The notes beneath the pieces were generated by a model. That model saw nothing but the letters and a program-made list of their open reading frames with translations, was not told the origin of the DNA and made no database searches. From NCBI GenBank assembly GCA_947625615.1, contig CANQPB010000014.1:1-55030 (forward strand): a stretch of 55,030 nt of DNA, in the 5' to 3' direction. The DNA comes from an uncultured Clostridia bacterium. GTDB lineage: Bacteria > Bacillota > Clostridia > Oscillospirales > Ruminococcaceae. Each line of letters starts with the position of its first letter. Within the stretch, counting starts at the first letter, position 1. This document shows, in pieces, positions 8,780 to 16,427 of this stretch. The position numbers were made by a program, and so were the translations under genes.

Positions 8780-8808
8780 TTGACAAACCGCCGAAAATAA
8801 TATACAAT
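8780..8808 (+). promoter_or_regulatory. Sigma-A promoter of the GH39 gene
   Basis: TTGACA (8780-8785), a 17-bp spacer and TACAAT (8803-8808). A GGAGGTGA ribosome site follows at about 8825, before the ATG at 8840. Confidence 0.75.
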
Positions 8809-8839
8809 AGTAGCATCATTTACTTGGAGGTGACGCCTT

Positions 8840-10357
8840 ATGAAAATTTCAAAATCCTATTCAATTCTCCCCGGCGCTCATGTCGAATTCAACAACGCCG
8901 CCGATTACTGCGTCGGCACCGGAAGAATGGGTCTTGCCCTTCAGCGCGAATATTTCGAGCAGCTTAAGCTTGTTCAGAAATACATCGGCTTCGGGCATAT
9001 CCGCGGCCACGGCCTCTTCCACGACGACATGGCAATCTACCGCGAGAACCGCGAGCGCTTTTTCGATCCCGAGAGCCCCGTTCACCGCGAATACTGCTTT
9101 ACCTATCTCGATCTTGTCATGGACAGCTACCGCGAGGTCGGTTTAAAGCCGTTTTTGGAACTCGGATTCATGCCCAAGCAGCTTGCCCGCGGCGACAACC
9201 GCATCTTCGTCTGGCAGGGACACACCTCGCCGCCGAAGGATTATGAGCTCTGGAAAGACCTTGTAAAAGCCACGCTTCGGCATTTGATGGAGCGCTACGG
9301 CGCCGACGAGGCCGTTACATATCCCATTGAGGTGTGGAACGAGCCTAATCTTCCCGGCTTCTGGGAAAAGGCCGACATGCAGGAATATTTCAGGCTGTTT
9401 GACGAGACCTTTGCGGCCGTCAAGGAGGTCGACGAAAGATTCAAGGTCGGCGGGCCGGCGGTATGCGGAGGCTCCGACGAGCTGTGGATATCCTCGTTCA
9501 TGAACCACTGCGAGGAAAAGGGGATAATGCCCGACTTTGTCACCCGCCATCACTACACCACCGAGCAGCCCGACAGAAAGGGTCACTATGTCTATCAGGA
9601 GCTCATGGATCCCGAGGCGGGGTTTGCGAATCTCAAGACCACCCGCGACATCATCGACAGCCACCCGCAGTATAAGGGCCTGCCGATACACATCACCGAG
9701 TTCAACACCTCGTACAGCCCCGACAACCCCATTCACGACACCAACCAGAACGCCGCGTTCATCTGCCACCAGCTTTCAAGGCTGGGCGACGTGAACGAAA
9801 GCTATTCCTACTGGACGTTCGGCGACATCTTCGAGGAGGTCGGCGTGCCCTACGCGCCCTTCCACGGCGGCTTCGGGCTTGTCGCGAACGGCTGCATACC
9901 CAAGCCCACGTTCTGGAGCTTTGCGTTCTTTAAGGCAATCAAGGGCGGGGAGTGCGTCCATCGCTCCGACGAGGCAGTAATAGTCAAGTGCGGCGACACC
10001 TACAAGGGCGTCCTCTGGAACCACGGCAGAAAGCGCGAGGGCCGCGAGCTGAACCTTAGCTTCACCTTGCCGGTCAGCGGGGACTGCTGCCTTGTCACCA
10101 AGACCGTCGACGAGGAGGTCTGCAACCCGCTAAAGGTCTGGCACGATTTGGGCGAGCCTCGCAGCTTAAGCGCCGCTCAGAAGGAGCTTTTGCAGCAGTC
10201 GGCCTATCCTCAGGTGAAGACCGAGCGCCTTTCGGCCGACGGCAGCCTTGCCCTCGAATTCAACCTTTCGGAATTCGGAATCGAATATTTCGAGCTCACC
10301 CCCGCGCCGCTCACCCCCGATCGCGGCTACGACTACGACCGCGCCATAAGAAAATAG
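8840..10357 (+). CDS. Glycoside hydrolase family 39, probable beta-xylosidase
   Basis: 505 residues without a signal peptide, so intracellular. The fold is a (beta/alpha)8 barrel followed by a beta domain. The acid/base glutamate is E168 in VWNEPNL and the nucleophile is E287 in HITEFNTS. The spacing between these agrees with characterised GH39 xylosidases. GH39 enzymes of this type release xylose from short xylo-oligosaccharides taken into the cell. The secreted GH30-like protein at 37296 could supply such oligosaccharides. Its own promoter and strong ribosome site sit just upstream, divergent from the transglutaminase-dockerin gene. A stem-loop terminator follows. No transporter or sugar regulator is adjacent, apart from the downstream XRE gene. 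Confidence 0.9.
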   Translation: MKISKSYSILPGAHVEFNNAADYCVGTGRMGLALQREYFEQLKLVQKYIGFGHIRGHGLFHDDMAIYRENRERFFDPESPVHREYCFTYLDLVMDSYREVGLKPFLELGFMPKQLARGDNRIFVWQGHTSPPKDYELWKDLVKATLRHLMERYGADEAVTYPIEVWNEPNLPGFWEKADMQEYFRLFDETFAAVKEVDERFKVGGPAVCGGSDELWISSFMNHCEEKGIMPDFVTRHHYTTEQPDRKGHYVYQELMDPEAGFANLKTTRDIIDSHPQYKGLPIHITEFNTSYSPDNPIHDTNQNAAFICHQLSRLGDVNESYSYWTFGDIFEEVGVPYAPFHGGFGLVANGCIPKPTFWSFAFFKAIKGGECVHRSDEAVIVKCGDTYKGVLWNHGRKREGRELNLSFTLPVSGDCCLVTKTVDEEVCNPLKVWHDLGEPRSLSAAQKELLQQSAYPQVKTERLSADGSLALEFNLSEFGIEYFELTPAPLTPDRGYDYDRAIRK

Positions 10358-10363
10358 AGCGTT

Positions 10364-10403
10364 AAAATTCCGCCCTCTCCCGAACAGGAGGGGGCGAAAT
10401 TTT
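10364..10403 (+). terminator. Rho-independent terminator after GH39
   Basis: A long imperfect stem (AAAATTCCGCCCTCTCC paired with GGAGGGGGCGAAATTTT, one mismatch and one G-U) begins 6 nt after the GH39 stop. The AT pairs at its base supply the A-tract and T-tract. Confidence 0.75.
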
Positions 10404-10435
10404 AAAAGTTTTCGGTCAAGCCTTTTTCAAAAGGC
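10404..10435 (+). repeat. 32-nt dispersed repeat, copy 1
   Basis: Identical over 32 nt to the reverse complement of 39825-39856. The core is a GCCTTTT-tc-AAAAGGC hairpin preceded by AAAAGTTTTCGGTCAA. Both copies lie just downstream of a gene and in the same orientation as that gene (GH39 here, mfd there). Confidence 0.85.
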
Positions 10436-10439
10436 ATGC

Positions 10440-10600
10440 AGGGTCGAGGGGCGGCGCCCCTCGTCGCGCTCCGCAGAGCGCGAAACGCCACATACATCGT
10501 GCGCTCCGCAAGGGGTGAATTTAAAAAACAGTCCGGTGGACTGTTTTTTAAAGAGGTGGACGCTCCACGACTGTGCCCTGTAAGAGAGGGCGTCCCCTTC
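10440..10600 (+). repeat. Structured noncoding region with three strong hairpins
   Basis: In the 400-nt gap after GH39 there are three palindromes: a GAGGGGCGGCGCCCCTC stem near 10446, a GCGCTCCGCAGAGCGC stem near 10474, and a perfect 15-bp stem TTTAAAAAACAGTCC/GGACTGTTTTTTAAA with a 3-nt loop at 10520-10552. Short ORFs across it have no coding character. It looks like a dispersed repetitive element rather than a gene. Confidence 0.6.
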
Positions 10601-10692
10601 TGGAATAGTTTAAGAAAAGTACCTGTCATAGCATAGACAAAAGTGCTATTCAAATTCCCGTTCCCCGAGAATAATTCTCTCTCAGCGCGGTG

Positions 10693-10721
10693 TTTACAAT
10701 CTCCCGCGGGGCTGATATAAT
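10693..10721 (+). promoter_or_regulatory. Sigma-A promoter of the XRE regulator gene
   Basis: TTTACA (10693-10698), a 17-bp spacer and a consensus TATAAT (10716-10721). CAGGAGA precedes the ATG at 10760. Confidence 0.8.
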
Positions 10722-10759
10722 AAACTCATCGGCCGAAATAAATTTTCAGGAGAATTATT

Positions 10760-12211
10760 ATGAATCTAAACTTTGGAGCAAACCTAAAACGCCTCCGCCG
10801 CGAGCGGGACATGACCCAGGATCAGCTCGCCGAGGTGCTCGGCGTTTCCACCCAGGCCGTAAGCCGCTATGAGACCAACGCGGCTTACCCCGACATCGAG
10901 ATGCTGCCGGTGATCGCAGGCTATTTCGGAGTGAGCGTCGATTCGCTTTTGGGCGTGTCGGTAAGTGAAAGCAAAGCCCGCCGCAACGAATACTATTCGC
11001 GTTTCGTATTGGCGGACGGCGCGGAGGCTCGACTGGAAATATTAAACAAATGGCGCGCGGAATTTCCTGACGAGTGGCTTGCGGTTTATAACACAATGGT
11101 CGCGGTAGGCGAGCTTCCCAAGGAAAAGCGGGACATGAATATGCTGCGTCAAATCGCCAAAAACGCGCTCAAGCGCTGCACCAACCCCGCCTGGCACGAC
11201 AAACTGCTCTTCGGATATCTCGAGTCGGAGGACGACGAAAAGACCGCGCTCGACTTTATCCGTGAGTACGGCTCGGAGCAGGACGTCAGCAAGCTAAATC
11301 TTATGAGCGGCTATTATTGCGGTCGCGACGAAAGCAAGAGGCGCGCGCTTTATCAGTATCAGATGTTTGTTCAGACAGAAAATATCATGGATTTTCTGAC
11401 GACTTACCGAAACGTCGGCGATGTGCGGGAGGCGATCAACGGCTGCGAGATGTCGCTCGACATTCTCAAGAGGCTGTCTCGCAATGAAGACCTCACAAAG
11501 CCGGATATGTGGGTAAACACAAAGCTTCTGTCGCTTCTTCGCCTCTCGAACAACCATCTGTTCTTTGACGAGCGCGAAAAGGGCTTCGAGGCTCTTGATC
11601 AGGCGATAACGCTCATCGAAAACTTCATCAACCTTCCCGACGGGACGAAGATCACCTGCGGTACGTCGATCTTTTCCGCGCTCGACTGCGTGACCCGAAA
11701 GGGCGTGGTGTATTCCGGCGGCGCCGACTGTCTCAATTCATATAACAGGCTGGCGATATTCTTAAATTACGAAAACCTGCCGTTTGAGGGGAAATGCCCG
11801 CTCGGTGCGTGGAACTTCTACCCGTCGGACTATGTAAATATTATCACCGAAGCCAAAGGGCACAATTTCAAGAGATATAAGGACGACCCGGAGTATCAAA
11901 AGTATGTCGAACGGGTAAAGAAGGCTGCGGGCATCACCGAGCGCAAGAACGTCGAATATATTCTGACGCACGGGGTGGTGAAAGACCCGAACGGCGGCAG
12001 GCTATGCGCCATCAAAGCCGAAACCCGCGAGAACCGCGCGCTGCTCTTTATCCTCTTAGAGGAGCCGCAAAAGGGCTTTGAGAAAGCGATCTCGCAGTTT
12101 AAAGAGACCGCCGGTCTGAACGGCGTCTCCAAAGCGGAGCATGTCATGACGGTAAACGGCGACGGTGAGCCTATAGACCCGCCCCGCGAAATAGCGCCGC
12201 TGCTTAAATAA
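10760..12211 (+). CDS. XRE-family helix-turn-helix transcriptional regulator
   Basis: 483 residues. Residues 6-63 form a Cro/CI-type HTH (LKRLRRERDMTQDQLAEVLG, then VSTQAVSRYETNAAYPDI). The ~400-residue C-terminal part is mainly helical and resembles TPR-like sensor regions of large Gram-positive XRE regulators; I cannot assign a ligand or peptide partner. It has its own promoter and a convergent bidirectional terminator at its end, so it is a single-gene unit. Targets are unknown. Confidence 0.85.
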   Translation: MNLNFGANLKRLRRERDMTQDQLAEVLGVSTQAVSRYETNAAYPDIEMLPVIAGYFGVSVDSLLGVSVSESKARRNEYYSRFVLADGAEARLEILNKWRAEFPDEWLAVYNTMVAVGELPKEKRDMNMLRQIAKNALKRCTNPAWHDKLLFGYLESEDDEKTALDFIREYGSEQDVSKLNLMSGYYCGRDESKRRALYQYQMFVQTENIMDFLTTYRNVGDVREAINGCEMSLDILKRLSRNEDLTKPDMWVNTKLLSLLRLSNNHLFFDEREKGFEALDQAITLIENFINLPDGTKITCGTSIFSALDCVTRKGVVYSGGADCLNSYNRLAIFLNYENLPFEGKCPLGAWNFYPSDYVNIITEAKGHNFKRYKDDPEYQKYVERVKKAAGITERKNVEYILTHGVVKDPNGGRLCAIKAETRENRALLFILLEEPQKGFEKAISQFKETAGLNGVSKAEHVMTVNGDGEPIDPPREIAPLLK

Positions 12212-12216
12212 AAAAC

Positions 12217-12246
12217 CGCGCTCAGCTAAGCTGAGCGCGAAATTTT
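12217..12246. terminator. Bidirectional rho-independent terminator
   Basis: A perfect 11-bp stem, CGCGCTCAGCT/AGCTGAGCGCG, lies between the convergent XRE gene and the lipoprotein gene. A-rich sequence on the left and ATTTTT on the right allow termination in both directions. Confidence 0.85.
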
Positions 12247-12269
12247 TCGGATAATTCGGCTTACCCGTC

Positions 12270-12797
12270 TTATCCGTTTTGCGGGATCTCGTCCTTTTCG
12301 ATCAGGTCGAACGTCTTAAAGGTGACGGTCATCTCGCTGTCCGCAAATTCCGCCTTTTCGGGGACGTTCGTCTTTGAAAGGGTGAGCGTAAAGCTCTCCT
12401 CGGCGATGTTTCCCGCCGCCAGACATTGGTCTTCGCCGCTTAAGACTTCAACGGGGGAGGAGAACAGCCGGTCGAGCTTTGACAGCGTAGACTGCACCAC
12501 CGACCCCACCGGGAACCTTTCGGTGTCGAAGGTGAACCTCAGCCCCTCAAAGGCTATGTCCGTCTCCGCCCCGCTCACCGTAAAGATAAGCCCCTTTACA
12601 GCCGCCGGCTCGGTCATCTCAACCTGCCAGATGCCGTCGGCAAACCTCGTCATCATGGCGCCGTATTCGGTGTCGCCGACCGCGATTTCAACATCGCTGA
12701 TAAAGCTCTGCGGAAGCTCAACCGTCGACGTCGGCTTCGCCGTGCAGCCGGTCGCCAGAATCAGCAGCGCCGCCAGGATCATAACAATTCTTTTCAA
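12270..12797 (-). CDS. Small lipoprotein of unknown function
   Basis: 175 residues. A lipoprotein signal peptide ends in the lipobox LATGC (Cys18), so it should be anchored to the outer face of the membrane. The rest shows no family I recognise; alternating hydrophobic strands suggest a small beta fold. The start is TTG, with GAAAGG about 10 nt upstream and a stop codon immediately before in frame. Its first 80 nt overlap the end of nnrD in a different frame. It is the last gene of the fabG-acpS-nnrD run and ends at a strong terminator. Confidence 0.7.
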   Translation of the reverse strand: MKRIVMILAALLILATGCTAKPTSTVELPQSFISDVEIAVGDTEYGAMMTRFADGIWQVEMTEPAAVKGLIFTVSGAETDIAFEGLRFTFDTERFPVGSVVQSTLSKLDRLFSSPVEVLSGEDQCLAAGNIAEESFTLTLSKTNVPEKAEFADSEMTVTFKTFDLIEKDEIPQNG

Positions 12798-13791
12798 TCA
12801 AACCATGCCTTTCAATTTTTTGAAAGAGCAGCGGCAGAACCGAAATTATGTCACTCGGAAGCATTCCCCGTCGCAAAAGCCTTTCGGAGGCAAGCTCGCA
12901 GCCGAGCCCCTGAACGCTCACGCCTATGGCCGCGGCGATTTCGGGCGGATAGCCCTGCGCCGCGAACGAACCTATAAGCCCCGCCAAGAGATCTCCGCTG
13001 CCGCCACGGCTCAGGCCGTTGTTTCCGGCGACCGAAAGCTTCAAGCCCTTCGGCGTAGCGATAACCGTTCCCGCCGATTTTGCAACCGTCACGCAGCCGA
13101 GGCTTTCCGAGAGCTCCTTTGCGCAGCCCGCCCTGTCGGACATCACCTGCGAAAGCGTCACCTCTTTCAGCCTTGCAAGCTCGGCCGGGTGGGGAGTGAG
13201 AATAAGTCCTGCACTTGCTTTTCTGAGAAATTCTATGCGCCCCGAGACAAGATTTATTCCGTCTGCGTCAACTATTATCGGACAGTCCGCATATTTTATC
13301 GCAAGCTTCAGCGTTTCAAGACACCCGCGCCCCTTTCCGAGCCCCGGGCCTATAAGCAGCGCGTCCGCCGAAGCAACGGTTTCGGCTATATATTCCTTTT
13401 CCTCGGCGCTCGGCGACATAAACCCCGCGCCGTCGCAGGATATCTGCAAAAGGGTGGCTTCCTTTGCGTTTACGGCCAACGCCTGAGCCGGAGTGCGGGT
13501 GGTTATAACAGTGCATATCCCCACGCCGGAGCGCAGCGCCGCCAGCGCCGAAAGCTGAGGCGCCCCGGGATATCTCTCGCTTCCGCCGATAATAACAAGC
13601 CTGCCGAAGCTGCCCTTGTGGGAATTCTCCGGGCGCTTTCTGACAAGCTTTATAACTTCACAGGCGTCGAGAATTTCAATCTCCCCCGAATCCGAGGAGA
13701 GATCCAAAGCTGCCTGCGAAATGTGAATATCAAGTTTTTCTGCCGCTTTTTCGGCCAAAATCAGGTTTTCTCTTGAAATGAATCTGCTCAT
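12718..13791 (-). CDS. nnrD: ADP-dependent NAD(P)H-hydrate dehydratase (kinase-fold domain only)
   Basis: Repairs hydrated NADH or NADPH using ADP. The ribokinase-fold signatures are present: GSFGRLVIIGGSERYPGAP near the start, LTPHPAEL in the middle, and the NGLSRGGSGDLLAGLIG anion-hole segment near the end. The NnrE epimerase domain, often fused at the N-terminus, is absent. ATG at 13791 (MSRFISREN) is chosen over the upstream TTG because it fits the family and lies 5 nt past the acpS stop, which suggests coupled translation. The C-terminal ~25 residues run into the next gene's signal peptide region and look non-conserved. Confidence 0.88.
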   Translation of the reverse strand: MSRFISRENLILAEKAAEKLDIHISQAALDLSSDSGEIEILDACEVIKLVRKRPENSHKGSFGRLVIIGGSERYPGAPQLSALAALRSGVGICTVITTRTPAQALAVNAKEATLLQISCDGAGFMSPSAEEKEYIAETVASADALLIGPGLGKGRGCLETLKLAIKYADCPIIVDADGINLVSGRIEFLRKASAGLILTPHPAELARLKEVTLSQVMSDRAGCAKELSESLGCVTVAKSAGTVIATPKGLKLSVAGNNGLSRGGSGDLLAGLIGSFAAQGYPPEIAAAIGVSVQGLGCELASERLLRRGMLPSDIISVLPLLFQKIERHGLIEKNCYDPGGAADSGDRLHGEADVDG

Positions 13792-13795
13792 AAAT

Positions 13796-14134
13796 TCAAT
13801 ATGCAATTACAATTGCCGTCGCGATATCTTTGGTGTGTGTTATACTGACTGTAAAGCTTAAACCCTTTGCAGCTTCGAGGGCCTTGCCGTCAAGCTTAAG
13901 ATAGGGTGCACCGAGGCTGTCGCGAAGAACCGAGATCCCGTTCAGCGAAAATCCCCTTATCCCGGTGCCCAGCGCCTTGGAAAAAGCCTCCTTGGCGGCA
14001 AAATTCCCGGCGTAGGATTCCGCCCTCTTTAAAAATTCAAGCTCCTCGGGGGAGTATACCTTTTTTGCGAACCCCGGAATTTCGAGCGATTTTTTTATCC
14101 GCGATATCTCCACGGAATCTATCCCCACCCTCAT
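13796..14134 (-). CDS. acpS: Holo-[acyl-carrier-protein] synthase
   Basis: A 112-residue phosphopantetheinyl transferase that loads 4'-phosphopantetheine from CoA onto acyl carrier protein. The Mg-binding aspartate is in GIDSVEI (Asp5) and the second metal-binding glutamate in FAAKEAFSKALGTG (around residues 45-58). The length is typical. Its start overlaps the upstream DUF6106-like gene by 4 nt, and nnrD follows. The acpS-nnr pairing is common in Firmicutes. Confidence 0.96.
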   Translation of the reverse strand: MRVGIDSVEISRIKKSLEIPGFAKKVYSPEELEFLKRAESYAGNFAAKEAFSKALGTGIRGFSLNGISVLRDSLGAPYLKLDGKALEAAKGLSFTVSITHTKDIATAIVIAY

Positions 14135-14625
14135 ATCGCGCGGGGGAGGTAAGGCTTCATAGCCTCAAGGGTGCGCTCGTCGGGCGTGAAGACAAGCGAC
14201 GTTCTGCCGTAGGTGCCGTCGTCGTAAATCAGGGTATATCTGTCGCCCTCGCCGCAGGCCTCTATCACGGTCGAGCCGTCGGCCGGCTTTTCCGAGGCGT
14301 AAAAGGTCTCCACTCTTCTTAGATTTAAGGAGCAAAGCGGCTTTCTTGAGCGCTTGTTGAATATCTTGTCTATCGAAAGCTCCTGCCCGACGACGGTGTA
14401 TTCATATTCAAGGTTCATTCTCGTGCCGAGATACCAGCCGCCCCAAAGCATGGCTATGCTCGCGAGCACGCCGAGCTCTATAAGAAGGCTGTTCGGGTTT
14501 ACCGCGGAAATTATCCCGAGCAAAATCCCCGAGGCCGGAATCCCCGACAGCGTCAGAAGAATCTTTTTGACCCTGTCTTCGGGGGTGCGGGGCTTTATAA
14601 CAAGCTGTTCTCTAATTCCGTCCAT
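14131..14625 (-). CDS. DUF6106-like membrane protein
   Basis: 164 residues. Two hydrophobic stretches (around residues 22-42 and 50-67) are followed by a motif I associate with DUF6106 proteins of Clostridia: LEYEYTVVGQELSIDKIFNK, then a Lys/Arg-rich turn. The remainder is probably a small cytoplasmic PH-like beta domain, by analogy with membrane proteins of similar layout. Function is unknown. It overlaps acpS by 4 nt and lies 18 nt after fabG, so it is cotranscribed with lipid-related genes. Confidence 0.65.
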   Translation of the reverse strand: MDGIREQLVIKPRTPEDRVKKILLTLSGIPASGILLGIISAVNPNSLLIELGVLASIAMLWGGWYLGTRMNLEYEYTVVGQELSIDKIFNKRSRKPLCSLNLRRVETFYASEKPADGSTVIEACGEGDRYTLIYDDGTYGRTSLVFTPDERTLEAMKPYLPRAI

Positions 14626-14643
14626 AGTTCCGTTACCGTCCTT

Positions 14644-15375
14644 TCAAACAATAAAACCGCCGTTTACCGGCAGCACCTGCCCGGTGATGAAGGAAGCCTC
14701 CTCGCGGGTTAAAAACGCCGCGGCCTTTGCAACGTCCTCCGGCGCGCCGATTCTCAAAAGGGGAGTTTCCTCTTCAAGCTCCTTCAGCGTCTCGCTGTCA
14801 AGAGATTTATTCATGTCCGTTCTTATAAGCCCCGGCGAAACGCAGTTCACCCTTATCCCCGAGGGGCCGAGCTCCTTTGCGAGCGCCTTTGTAAAGCCTA
14901 TCACGCCGGCTTTGCAGGCGGAATACACCGCCTCGCAGGAGGCCCCCACCTCGCCCCACATGGAGGCTATATTTATTATCGAGCCTTTTTTTCGTGGGAT
15001 CATCGCCTTTACCGCCTCGCGTGAGCAGTAAACAGTCCCCGCGAGGTCGACCCCTATGAGCCGTGAAATCTCGCCGTCGGTCATGTCCTGCAACAGCCCG
15101 ATATGGCTTATCCCGGCGTTGTTTACCAAGACCTCGACAAAGCCGAGCCGCTCCGAGACATCGGAAAACAGCCTTTTTACGGCCTCGGGGTCTGAAACGT
15201 CCGCCTCAAAGGCCTCGGCGACGCCCTTTTCATCGGTTATTTTTTTCACGACCTCATCTGCGGCGTCGCGGCTGCTGCGGTAGTTTACTGCCACCGCCCA
15301 GCCCTCTTTGGCAAGCTCGAGGGCGATAGCCGCGCCTATCCCGCGGGAGGCGCCTGTCACCAAGGCTGTATGCAT
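14644..15375 (-). CDS. fabG: 3-oxoacyl-ACP reductase (short-chain dehydrogenase)
   Basis: A 243-residue SDR enzyme. TGASRGIG (residues 7-14) binds NADP(H), NNAGIS lies near residue 87, and the active site includes a Ser in NIASMWG and YSACKAG (Tyr/Lys near residues 150-154). The C-terminus ends GQVLPVNGGF, as in FabG. It probably reduces 3-oxoacyl-ACP in fatty acid elongation. With acpS downstream this fits, though SDR paralogues with other substrates cannot be excluded. The start is ATG with a weak ribosome site. Confidence 0.85.
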   Translation of the reverse strand: MHTALVTGASRGIGAAIALELAKEGWAVAVNYRSSRDAADEVVKKITDEKGVAEAFEADVSDPEAVKRLFSDVSERLGFVEVLVNNAGISHIGLLQDMTDGEISRLIGVDLAGTVYCSREAVKAMIPRKKGSIINIASMWGEVGASCEAVYSACKAGVIGFTKALAKELGPSGIRVNCVSPGLIRTDMNKSLDSETLKELEEETPLLRIGAPEDVAKAAAFLTREEASFITGQVLPVNGGFIV

Positions 15376-15390
15376 GTCATCACTCTTTCA

Positions 15391-15420
15391 AAAAAGCTTT
15401 TGCCCGCAAAAAATGCGGGC
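15391..15420 (-). terminator. Probable terminator after the transglutaminase lipoprotein gene
   Basis: On the minus strand, GCCCGC-attttttt-type loop-GCGGGC (15420-15402) is followed by AAAAGCTTTTTT. It lies between the surface-protein run and fabG. The T-run is interrupted, so termination may be partial. Confidence 0.5.
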
Positions 15421-15454
15421 GGAATTATTTTAAGGTTGTCTGCACAAAACGCCG

Positions 15455-16420
15455 TCAGACCGCGTCGCTCAGCCAGAATACCGCGACGTAATATTTTCCG
15501 AGATCGGTCGGCCAATAGGTGACGCCGGTGCCGTTGAAGACGAAGTTGTCCATCGTGTCCGACATCAGTTCTGCGTAGTCCTGACCCATATCTATCGCGG
15601 AATTAAGCGCGTAGATGCAGTCTGCCTGGGTTTGGGCATATTTTCCGTGCGTCTTTAAGAAGATCCTGTCCTCGGCGGTGGCGGCGGGGTAGTCCTCATG
15701 CTTCCAAATGTGCTGCATCTCCATCGCGCTGTCCGGGACGAGCACATAAAGGTGGAACGCCGGCCTGTTCGGGTCGTCGTCCGGCACGAAGTCGTCCCAG
15801 GTGCAGTCGACATGGTACCACTGCCCGTCAAGGTTCACAAGATTCCACGCGTGCTCCTCGTCGTACGCCTCTCCGCGCACTATCATCGATTCTATCCCGA
15901 GCATGTCCATAAAAAGCTGGAAGGTGGTCGTGTAGCCCATGCATATCCCCATTCCCTCGGTGAACACCCCGTAGGGGTTCTCCGAATCGGGGGTCTGATC
16001 CTTCAACAGCCCGAGCATGCCGGTGTCGTAGGTGCAGTGCGTTGTAAGCCAGTCGTGGGCGGCGATTACGAGGTTTTCCTCGCTCATGTCGGGGCGGGAA
16101 AATTCCTCTATCGCCTTTTTTGCCGCGTCAAGCACCGTTTTCTGCTTTTCGTCGAGCGCCGATTCGTCGCCGCTTCGGTAAGCCTCAAGCACCGCGCTGC
16201 TGTCGTAAATAGGGGTGAGACCGGCTTCCTTTGCGTCTTCGCCGTCTTTGGCAGGGGATTGCTCGTCCGTATTTTCGTCATCGGTTTCCCCCGGGATATT
16301 CTCGCCGTCTGTCCCGACGTTCTCGTCGCCGGTGAAGACGACCTCTTCGGGGGAATTATTTGCGCAGCCCGCAAGGGAAAGGATCATCGCCGCGCAAAGA
16401 ATAAATGAAAGAATTCTCAT
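15455..16420 (-). CDS. Lipoprotein with transglutaminase-like domain
   Basis: 321 residues. The signal peptide ends in a lipobox, LSLAGC. A Glu/Asp-rich linker to about residue 70 is followed by a transglutaminase-like core with an intact Cys160 (GMGICMGYTT), His190 (EEHAWNLV), Asp205 (YHVDCTWDD) triad. It should sit on the outer membrane face and act on peptides or proteins of the envelope as a cross-linker, peptidase or amidase; which one is unknown. It starts 7 nt after the SpoIID-domain gene and is the last gene of the run. Confidence 0.85.
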   Translation of the reverse strand: MRILSFILCAAMILSLAGCANNSPEEVVFTGDENVGTDGENIPGETDDENTDEQSPAKDGEDAKEAGLTPIYDSSAVLEAYRSGDESALDEKQKTVLDAAKKAIEEFSRPDMSEENLVIAAHDWLTTHCTYDTGMLGLLKDQTPDSENPYGVFTEGMGICMGYTTTFQLFMDMLGIESMIVRGEAYDEEHAWNLVNLDGQWYHVDCTWDDFVPDDDPNRPAFHLYVLVPDSAMEMQHIWKHEDYPAATAEDRIFLKTHGKYAQTQADCIYALNSAIDMGQDYAELMSDTMDNFVFNGTGVTYWPTDLGKYYVAVFWLSDAV

Positions 16421-16427
16421 ATAAAGG

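Noticed and set aside
10436-10656. Short open frames in the GH39-XRE gap
   Set aside because: They cross several palindromes, have no ribosome sites and show no protein-like sequence.
12322-13776. A 484-residue plus-strand frame across the lipoprotein and nnrD genes
   Set aside because: Spans two recognisable minus-strand genes, has Ser/Arg-rich composition and no ribosome site.
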